Source: Anoxybacillus amylolyticus (GTDB lineage Bacteria; Bacillota; Bacilli; Bacillales; Anoxybacillaceae). Taken from it: a stretch of DNA of 64,000 nt. The first letter of the stretch is position 1, and each line of letters starts with the position of its first letter. Below, in pieces: positions 29,670-36,853 of this stretch. The position numbers were made by a program, and so were the translations under genes. Under the pieces are notes generated by a model. It saw nothing but the letters and a program-made list of their open reading frames with translations. It was not told where the DNA came from and did no database searches. The stretch lies in NCBI RefSeq assembly GCF_001634285.1, contig NZ_CP015438.1, forward strand, positions 2,182,001 through 2,246,000, read 5' to 3'.

Positions 29670-30491
29670 CTATATCAAAAAACTATATATTTTTCCTAAT
29701 AACATTTTCGAAGAAGCTTGTTTAACTAACGTAATAGGAGATAACTGCCTATTAATAAGAATTACCCTTTCTTCTTGAAGTATATCCAATACATCCATAG
29801 TAATAAAATCATCCCAAAGAAAAGGCATTCCAAAACCTAGATCTTTTCTTACATGGTCATATGTCAGTTCTGTTTGATGAGGAAACACCTGTTCCCATTC
29901 ACTAATTAGTGAATATGCATATAAATACTTAAACACCCTATTAGGTTGATGTTGTCTGAAAAGGTATTTCTTTTTTTCAATCTCTAATATCCCTAGATCC
30001 CTGAAACTTTTTTCAGTTGTATAGCATGTACGAAACGGAGTAGTATTGATATTACTTACATTAAAATATTTAGAAAGAGCATTTTCTAAAAATTGTTGAT
30101 CTAACTCGAATCCAGCACTAGGTATGATTGTATTAAAAATATAAGACCACATTGCTGCTGGGGAGTTAAGAGTACATAAATTATAATGACACAACCAGTG
30201 TGTTAAAGTTTCTGTAAAAAACGGATCCTCTCTAACAATCACCTCTCCTAAAGGGGTTAAGCGAATCGAATAAGTAGCCCCCTTTTTATGAACGTTTATC
30301 AATCCCATTGCTTGACAATACAAGATGTTAGGCTCAACTTTTCCTGAGCGTTGACCAGTTGGAATTGTCGTGATAGCTGAAATTTCTTCTTTCGACAAAT
30401 AATCGTTTGTTTTGGAAGCGAGTTGCACTAATTGTGCAATCGCTTCCTTCTCTGGTGCAAATGTCTGATGAAAATTTAACGAAAACTGCAT
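29670..30491 (-). CDS. Second DUF4007-like protein
   Basis: 273 aa resembling DUF4007 proteins in outline: an N-terminal FHQTFAPEKE in place of the usual GH.SF..R motif, winged-helix-like region, RLTPLGEVIVREDPFFTETLTHWLCHYNL (close to the TxLGxxxxxxDPxxExxxTLWLLHxxL signature) and MWSYIFN in place of WYWFFN. It begins 2 bases after dptH ends, with its own GGAGAAAGGA site, and precedes the 1419-aa ATPase by 14 bases. The LGxGKNM motif of SspB is missing, so it may be a divergent SspB paralogue with a different role. Confidence 0.6.
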   Translation of the reverse strand: MQFSLNFHQTFAPEKEAIAQLVQLASKTNDYLSKEEISAITTIPTGQRSGKVEPNILYCQAMGLINVHKKGATYSIRLTPLGEVIVREDPFFTETLTHWLCHYNLCTLNSPAAMWSYIFNTIIPSAGFELDQQFLENALSKYFNVSNINTTPFRTCYTTEKSFRDLGILEIEKKKYLFRQHQPNRVFKYLYAYSLISEWEQVFPHQTELTYDHVRKDLGFGMPFLWDDFITMDVLDILQEERVILINRQLSPITLVKQASSKMLLGKIYSFLI

Positions 30492-30493
30492 AG

Positions 30494-31927
30494 CTACTTA
30501 ATCCTTTCTCCTAACGAAGTAATATTAATAATCATAGGTGTTCCTCTCTCTAAGTTACCGTTCGCACCTAATACAGGCCCAGATACTATACATTGTCCCT
30601 TTCCTAAACTCGCCAGTTTTAAAGCCCATTCTTTTCTTTTTTGATTATCCATACTTAAGAAAGAAGCAATATCATTTATTTCAGACTCCGGAGGTGAAAA
30701 ATAAACTTTTTGACTTGCATTTTGCAACCTCTGAATCTCATCCTTATTTAGCTGTCCTTGTAAGAATTGAGTAGCATACCACCCAGACCAGCCAAATTTA
30801 CGCCCCTCTGTTAAAATTTTAGCACTTGGTGAACTCTCGGAATGATCTAGATTTTGCGCCTCGTCTAATATTACCGGAAAAGGTTTTGTTTTATCTCCAT
30901 GTGATAAATTAAAATTCCATAAATCCCAAAGTATAAACTCAGTTACAATTAACTGAACTTCCCTGACAAATCCAGACAATTGAACAACAAAAATAACTCC
31001 TTCCTGTTTTCGATGTTCCTCCCAGTTATATTCCGACTTATAGTCAAATGGATTCCTGTCAATAAGTGGCTCAATTTTTGCTAATGCTGTTTTGGCGTAA
31101 CTAGATCCGTCTGCTTCCAGTTCATCTCTCAAATATTGCAAATTCATTTTAGTACCATACTTTTGAAGACCTTTCATTGTAGCTCTATATATAGCATTAG
31201 CTTGCTGATCCCCCATCCCTTTATACACAGCTGCAAAAACACTTCTTATTCTTTCAGCTACATCTGCATTTTCTTCCTCTTTATAAAGTCCCTCATCAAT
31301 TTCCTTTAAATTTTTTTTGAAGGGATTGATTGGGAATCCTTGCATTTGTACATGGAATTGTTTAATTCTATCTCCTAAATATTCCTTAAACTCTGCCTCC
31401 AACTTAGAATTTTTGAATCCATCTGTATAATCAAAAATAATACTTGAAATATTATGACGAGCTAGTTCAAGCAATAAACACTGAATAAAATACGTTTTTC
31501 CTACCCCTGATTTTCCAGTAATCAATATATGTCGATTCTCGAGTTGTGGATGTCCATATTCCCAATAAACTTTCTTTTTCGTTTTAACTTCTTCACCTAA
31601 TAGAATTCGAATATTCTCCAAGCTGTTAGTCATTCTCTTAGGAGTATCTAAAGTATTCTTATTTGAGTTAGTGATTTCTATAGCTTGGGCTGTTGTTTCG
31701 TTAGAAAGGCAATATTTTGGTGTCTCAGCTAAGGCTTGGTTAATTACATTTTCTTCGTCACCTCGATTATAATCTTTCTCATTTCCAAAAGATTCCGTGT
31801 TCGTAATATCAACTCTTTTTTCTACTCTCTTTAAAAATATGGATAGGTAAACCTTTGAAGTCATCTCTGGTTTTTCCCCCCATTCACACCGTACGTGAGA
31901 GTTTCCCCTCATACGGCGTTCCATCAA
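30494..31927 (-). CDS. DptH C-terminal ATPase fragment
   Basis: Frame of 477 codons; the first about 29 lie in the group II intron and are not native. Contains Walker A HILITGKSGVGKTYF, Walker B FPVILDEAQNLD and HerA/FtsK-like segments (AKILTEGRKFGWSGWYATQFLQGQL), ending 2 bases before the DUF4007-like gene. This is the motor domain of DptH. It might be translated alone if a start within or after the intron is used. Confidence 0.75.
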   Translation of the reverse strand: MMERRMRGNSHVRCEWGEKPEMTSKVYLSIFLKRVEKRVDITNTESFGNEKDYNRGDEENVINQALAETPKYCLSNETTAQAIEITNSNKNTLDTPKRMTNSLENIRILLGEEVKTKKKVYWEYGHPQLENRHILITGKSGVGKTYFIQCLLLELARHNISSIIFDYTDGFKNSKLEAEFKEYLGDRIKQFHVQMQGFPINPFKKNLKEIDEGLYKEEENADVAERIRSVFAAVYKGMGDQQANAIYRATMKGLQKYGTKMNLQYLRDELEADGSSYAKTALAKIEPLIDRNPFDYKSEYNWEEHRKQEGVIFVVQLSGFVREVQLIVTEFILWDLWNFNLSHGDKTKPFPVILDEAQNLDHSESSPSAKILTEGRKFGWSGWYATQFLQGQLNKDEIQRLQNASQKVYFSPPESEINDIASFLSMDNQKRKEWALKLASLGKGQCIVSGPVLGANGNLERGTPMIINITSLGERIK

Positions 31928-32569
31928 TCGGGTGTATCGACCGATTGACTAGTGGCCATCCCTCCATAATGTTTCCATCACTTCTTCAGTACTGTGCCAC
32001 CGCTCTCACTGGCATAAAGATGAGTTATAGCATTTTGCCTTTCCTCATCACCGTTTCATCAGTGGGTAAGACCTCCACGTTACCAGCTTTCCACGTTCCG
32101 ATGGTTCTATCTGTACATATGCACTTTTAGGTGAATCCTCTGGCCCCGCTGGCTGGACAGCGCCTATAACGCTGTAAGGTGTTTCATAAAGACGATTCTT
32201 ACTCCACCTCACCAGCACCACGAACCGTGGCAATACCATTTCTGGTACTCATACCTCTAGAGCCGTACATTCAGATTTTCGTCAGCTGGTTTTCGTATCC
32301 CAACATTCTCACCATGAGTGCTTTATAGACCCCCGGCCTATCCGCTGCACCCCCACCTCTGGAGAGCTTTCGTCAGCCTTACATGTTACGGCAACGTTCA
32401 GCCGACTTCACCGAGCTTATAACGACTAGATGCTTCCCCATCTTGTCGCTATTCGGAGTATTAGGGAGAGCCTTTCGAGGCGTTACCCTCTCATTCGACT
32501 CTTCGAACCATCAGTTCTCCTAGCTTTTTACGCTAGTGCCTAACCTTTTCAGTTAGGAACGTGTCGCAC
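31843..32569 (-). mobile_element. ORF-less group II intron inside dptH
   Basis: On the minus strand it begins GTGCGACACG directly after the coding sequence and has a typical domain V hairpin near 31882-31921 (CCGTATGAGGGGAAACTCTC then ACGTACGG). The 3' end was placed after ACCTAT so that the exon frame is kept (AY end); it could differ by a few bases. No reverse transcriptase is encoded in the 727 nt, so mobility or assisted splicing would need an intron protein supplied elsewhere. Same orientation as dptH, so splicing could restore the message. Confidence 0.82.
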
Positions 32570-33920
32570 CGTCTTGGTAATCATCTCTATCATCCGCAAA
32601 AAGTTCTATTTCTTCTTGATCTATATCTACAAAGGAAATACCGTCTCGCAAATCTTGAGGCAATAAATGTTTCTGAATGTAAATCTGTCCAAATGATTTA
32701 TGAACATATGAAATCTCACTATCTTTTAAATTAAGTTTCTCCTCACCAATGACCTCTTGATTATAGTCTAACCAATAAGTAAGTAACACACAGTTCCACT
32801 CAATTTCAAACTTTCCTTCGATTATCTTCAACAAACTTTTATTTAATGTTTCTTTATCATTTGGATTGTTAGTGATATAGACAGGCGAAAAGGACAGCAA
32901 TCTATACAATTGTGAATACCAATATCTTCTATCATGTTTCTCAGACGAAGGATCGAAGATAGATTTTAGAAATTGTACTCCTGCCTCTAGTTGGGTAATC
33001 CCTTTTTCTACATGGAAAGCACTTTCTTTCCCCATTTTACATTCTACTAGCGTTGCCTTAATCTTAATAACATCTTCTAATCGCAACCCATTCCTGTCTA
33101 TTTCTAAGAGTAAAAAATCCGGCCTATTTTCTAACGTATGTTGCATTTTCCCTTCATGAAACCAATGTTGATAAGAATCTAGCGAAATATAGTTTCTAAC
33201 TACCAAGCTATCAGTTACTGTTTCTACCTCCAGTGAATAAACAGATAAAAGACTAGATAAGAAATTATGAATCTCATAATTATAAGGATTCAATGCCTTT
33301 AAAACCTTAATTCCATCTAAAAGGGAAGATTTCTTTACACAATAACTTGCCGATTGTTCGCACGTTTTTAAATCCCAAGAAGTAAATATGGATTGTAAGC
33401 GAGATTTTAGTTTTGAACATATGTCATTTTTCACTTCTGGCGATGACGAAACTGCAACATTTAGCTCTCCGAACGGGCCCTCTCCAGTTGAGAAACTTAT
33501 GATATTTTCACGATCATAAAATGTTTTATCTAGACAAGTATCTATAGTAACTACCCAGCGAGCTATTTTATGAAGATAATTCAATAACTCTCTAGATTGG
33601 TCAGATAAAATCAACTTTCTCTCTACTCGGTAAATATCTTTTTCACTATATGGCTGCTCAATCCAAAACAACAGCTGTGAATGACTAAATGAAGCTTGAA
33701 ACTGTTTTTGGCTAATTGATATATTTCTTACCCTGTCTTTTCTTGAAGCGGGGAGGGGATGAAACGTCATCGGAAACCGAGTGTCACTAGGATTAATAGA
33801 TTTTTCCCATGTGCGTTCGTAATCAACTCCTGCTGTCTCAAGTATGTTTTGGTAAAAAACAATATCGTAATTATCTAACGCCCTTTTCCAATCATTTAGT
33901 GAAACATTTGTAAATGTCAA
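32553..33920 (-). CDS. DptH middle fragment
   Basis: Frame of 455 codons between the intron and the composite IS66 insertion. The apparent TTG start lies inside the IS66 end and the last residues (GATRS) are intron; native coding runs from SLNDWKRALDNYD to DDRDDYQD. No motif of known function is visible. The segment is useful mainly to show continuity with the flanking dptH pieces. Confidence 0.7.
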   Translation of the reverse strand: MTFTNVSLNDWKRALDNYDIVFYQNILETAGVDYERTWEKSINPSDTRFPMTFHPLPASRKDRVRNISISQKQFQASFSHSQLLFWIEQPYSEKDIYRVERKLILSDQSRELLNYLHKIARWVVTIDTCLDKTFYDRENIISFSTGEGPFGELNVAVSSSPEVKNDICSKLKSRLQSIFTSWDLKTCEQSASYCVKKSSLLDGIKVLKALNPYNYEIHNFLSSLLSVYSLEVETVTDSLVVRNYISLDSYQHWFHEGKMQHTLENRPDFLLLEIDRNGLRLEDVIKIKATLVECKMGKESAFHVEKGITQLEAGVQFLKSIFDPSSEKHDRRYWYSQLYRLLSFSPVYITNNPNDKETLNKSLLKIIEGKFEIEWNCVLLTYWLDYNQEVIGEEKLNLKDSEISYVHKSFGQIYIQKHLLPQDLRDGISFVDIDQEEIELFADDRDDYQDGATRS

Positions 33921-33995
33921 ATAGCCCCCACCTTTTTGAGGGTCGGGGCTTAAAGTATTATTTAGTTAATGAAAGGCAATACATCAAACAGGAAG
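33910..33995 (-). mobile_element. IS66 end fragment
   Basis: Diverged copy of the tnpC-side IS66 end: GTAAATGTCAAATAGCCCCC through the tail of tnpC (ATTTAGTTAATGAAAGGCAA). Forms the outer end of the composite. Confidence 0.82.
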
Positions 33996-34116
33996 GAGCA
34001 TCGGACTATGGCAGGCTCCGATCAAGTATGCTCGAATTTACGGGAGAGGTATTCCTAATTTTGGATAATCAACAACCGTGTTAATTCTTCGTCCAACCCA
34101 ATGAAAAAACGCTCTT

Positions 34117-34414
34117 TCATATGGTTTTCCTTCCCACTATAATAAGAAGATGATGTTCATGCTCAGTTGATTCTCCCGGATGAGACTCCAGATAGGAGAA
34201 AGGTTTAACTTCTTCAATATCAAACACATCAAACTCATCCAAATGATCCTTAGAGAGGAAATACACCGGACGGTAGGGTCGATGCGGTCGTTCGAACATG
34301 TTCTTTTCAATTTCCACTCCGATACCAAATTCAGCATCATGTACCGACAAGTCCGACAAAAACAAAATTCCATTATCTTTTAGAACTTGATGACACTCTT
34401 TGATCATTTTTTTC
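34117..34414 (-). pseudogene. SAM-dependent methyltransferase, C-terminal fragment
   Basis: About 98 codons reading KKMIKECHQVLKDNGILFLS DLSV..., the classic post-strand-4 region of class I methyltransferases (helix then GGxLxxxD-like), then RPVYFLSKDHLDEF and a C-terminal strand HHLLIIVGRK. The N-terminal SAM-binding half is missing because the frame starts at the IS66 end. A passenger picked up by IS66. Confidence 0.65.
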
Positions 34415-34462
34415 GTAAACGTCAAATAGCCCCCACCTTTTTGAAGGCCGGGGCTTGAGGTA

Positions 34463-36079
34463 TTATTTAGTTAGCTGCTGAAAAGCAATACATGAAACAG
34501 GGAGTGTGGTTGACCAAGGAAGCATTTGATCCAATGCGTTCTTGTCTGACAAATCCATATTGGGAAGCTTCTCAAAAAGATAGCGAAGGTAATAATATGG
34601 ATGTAATTGATTCGCTTTCGCTGTCTCCACTATGCTGTAGATGATGGCACTTGCCCGTGCACCTTGTGGTGTATTAGCGAAAAGCCAATTTTTCCTTCCG
34701 ATGACCACCGATTTGATCGAGCGTTCGCTGCGATTATTATCGATCTCCAGTCGCCCATCCTCTAAAAAGGCCACTAATTTATCCCATTGGTTCAGACAAT
34801 ACGCAACGGCTTTTCCTAATGCGCTCTTTGGCAACACGTGCTGTTTTTGCTTTTGCAGCCATGACAAAAAAGCGTCTAAGATAGGCTTGCTTTGCTTTAG
34901 ACGTTCTTCATACCGATCTTTAGGATCTAATTTTTTTAATTTACGTTCCACCGCAAACAGCTGATTACAGAAATTCAGACCTTCCGTTGCGGTCACTGGT
35001 GCCACGCTATTGGCAGGCATGGATTTTAGGGCGTCTGTAAATCCTCTACGCGCATGAGCCCAACAACCAACCAAGGTTACGTTTGGCACTTGATGGTATC
35101 CTGCGTATCCATCCACCTGCAAATAGCCTTGAAAACCGTTCAGGAAATTCTTTGGGTTTTCCCCTGCTCTCGTTTCCTGATAATCATAAAGGATGATAGG
35201 CGGCCCTTCTATTCCTGTCTGATACTGCCATAAATAGGAGGTAGAAGTAGCCGGTCTTCCAGGTTCCTGAAGAACCTGAAGGGTGGTTTCATCGGCATGA
35301 ATAATATCCAGCTCCAGAAGATGTTCGTGCATCCGATGATACAGCACACTCAGCCATCGTTCCGCTCCTTTTACCATCCAATTGGCAAAGGTTTGTCGAG
35401 AAAGAGGCATGCCCATTCGTTGAAACTGTTTTTCTTGGCGATATAACGGGAGTCCCTCTACATATTTTTGCGTCATAATATGTGCCAAAATAGAAGGAGA
35501 GGCAAGACTGCCCGGAATGACGGATTTCGGTCTAGGCGCTGTTTGAATAGGTGTTTCGATCTCATGGTGCTCACAATGGCGACAAGAATAGACATATTGC
35601 ACGTGTTTCACTACTTTTAATTCCGCAGGAATATAGACAAGTTCTTGGCGTACTTCCGTACTCATTTCATGTAGCGTTCCACCGCAACACGAACAGACCT
35701 GCTCTTCATCGGATAAACGGTATTCGACCGTTTCGACCGGCAGGTTTTCCAGCATCGCTTCGCGGTGACCGCGTGTTTTCCGACGGCGCTGATAACGAAT
35801 GGACTCCAACGTAGGTTCCGGCAACTCAAGGTTCGATTCGTTTTCTACCTCGTTGAATAGTTCCAATTGACCAGGATGGATTTTTTCACTTGAAACGCCA
35901 AAGCGTTTGTGCTGCAGAAGGCGAAGCTGTTCTTCATACCATTTTACTTTCGCTTCCAACTCCTGTTGCTTTTTTAGTTTCGCCTGTAATTCTGCATTTT
36001 GCTTTTCTAGCATTTCCAAGCGTTGGAGGAGATCTTCAGTTGTAAGATTGGAATGAGGGAATTTCGCTGTTTTTTTCAT
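34463..36079 (-). CDS. tnpC: IS66 transposase TnpC
   Basis: 538 aa from the ATG at 36079 (matching the copy 1 start; the frame extends five codons further). An N-terminal leucine-zipper-like coiled coil (LQRLEMLEKQNAELQAKLKKQQELE), a zinc-binding CSCCGGTLHEM with CRHCEHH, then the DDE catalytic core: HADETTLQV, QVDGYAGY and the C-terminal NNRSERSIKSVVIGRKNW. Full family length and open, probably active. Confidence 0.95.
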   Translation of the reverse strand: MKKTAKFPHSNLTTEDLLQRLEMLEKQNAELQAKLKKQQELEAKVKWYEEQLRLLQHKRFGVSSEKIHPGQLELFNEVENESNLELPEPTLESIRYQRRRKTRGHREAMLENLPVETVEYRLSDEEQVCSCCGGTLHEMSTEVRQELVYIPAELKVVKHVQYVYSCRHCEHHEIETPIQTAPRPKSVIPGSLASPSILAHIMTQKYVEGLPLYRQEKQFQRMGMPLSRQTFANWMVKGAERWLSVLYHRMHEHLLELDIIHADETTLQVLQEPGRPATSTSYLWQYQTGIEGPPIILYDYQETRAGENPKNFLNGFQGYLQVDGYAGYHQVPNVTLVGCWAHARRGFTDALKSMPANSVAPVTATEGLNFCNQLFAVERKLKKLDPKDRYEERLKQSKPILDAFLSWLQKQKQHVLPKSALGKAVAYCLNQWDKLVAFLEDGRLEIDNNRSERSIKSVVIGRKNWLFANTPQGARASAIIYSIVETAKANQLHPYYYLRYLFEKLPNMDLSDKNALDQMLPWSTTLPVSCIAFQQLTK

Positions 36080-36126
36080 ACTCTCATTATACAATAAAAC
36101 AGCGGAATTCCCTGAATTTTTATTAT

Positions 36127-36483
36127 TTAAATAACTTTCTTTGCGGTTACTGCCGAATGGGCTTGTTTCTGGTTCAATGATAGTCCATCGAGCAGCCAGC
36201 GTAATTGGCGTGGACTAATTTGTAAAGGTTCCGAGCTGTGCTCCGAAGGCCAATCAAACGTTCCACGTTCCAGTCGGCGATAATATAGCCAAAATCCGTT
36301 ATGATCCCAATGAAGAATTTTCAATTTATCCCGTCCACGATTGCAGAACACAAAAAGGGTAGAAGAAAAGGGATCAAGCTGGAATGCTTCTTGGACGATG
36401 GCTGCCAACCCGTCGATGGATTTTCGCAAATCTGTACTCCCTCGGGCGAGGTACACATGGGTCACCGTGGCCGCATTTAACAT
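36127..36483 (-). CDS. tnpB: IS66 accessory protein TnpB (Orf2)
   Basis: 118 aa, nearly the same as copy 1 tnpB (VYLARGSTDLRKSIDGLAAI, LKILHWDHNGFWLYYRRLE). Overlaps the end of tnpA by 7 bases. Required with TnpA for efficient IS66 transposition. Confidence 0.93.
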   Translation of the reverse strand: MLNAATVTHVYLARGSTDLRKSIDGLAAIVQEAFQLDPFSSTLFVFCNRGRDKLKILHWDHNGFWLYYRRLERGTFDWPSEHSSEPLQISPRQLRWLLDGLSLNQKQAHSAVTAKKVI

Positions 36484-36794
36484 AACGTTTTCAACACCTT
36501 CACCACATCGGCAAAAAGCGAAGGGTTAAACCCTTGCTTCACCTCGATCGAACATTCGCCGATTTTTACTTGGATGGAATCCTCTTCATGGATCGATGGA
36601 TCTGCCATCACAACGGATGCCCATTTTGTAGAGGGATTTGGTGTAGCGTTGGAACCTTCGAGCCGTTTGAGCCAGTACTTCAGCTGGTGAACCTTTAACC
36701 TATTCCTTTCACACCATTTTGCTTGGGTGAGACCACTCGCCCTGTAATCAGCAATACGCTGTTCCCATTCACGTCTTAATTCGTTTTTGTCCAT
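36477..36794 (-). CDS. tnpA: IS66 accessory protein TnpA (Orf1)
   Basis: 105 aa; MDKNELRREWEQRIADYRAS and GLTQAKWCERNRLKVHQLKY form the helix-turn-helix-like Orf1 core. Open here, while copy 1 has TGA at codon 6. ATG start with AAGGAG upstream. Confidence 0.93.
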   Translation of the reverse strand: MDKNELRREWEQRIADYRASGLTQAKWCERNRLKVHQLKYWLKRLEGSNATPNPSTKWASVVMADPSIHEEDSIQVKIGECSIEVKQGFNPSLFADVVKVLKTLC

Positions 36795-36853
36795 ACCAAA
36801 ACTCCTTTAATTAAGATTTCTAAAGAAATTATGGCACGGATGTAGGGGCAAAA

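Noticed and set aside
32048-32239. Open frame inside the group II intron as a reverse transcriptase remnant
   Set aside because: The translation shows no reverse transcriptase, maturase or HNH motif; it is structured intron RNA read by chance.
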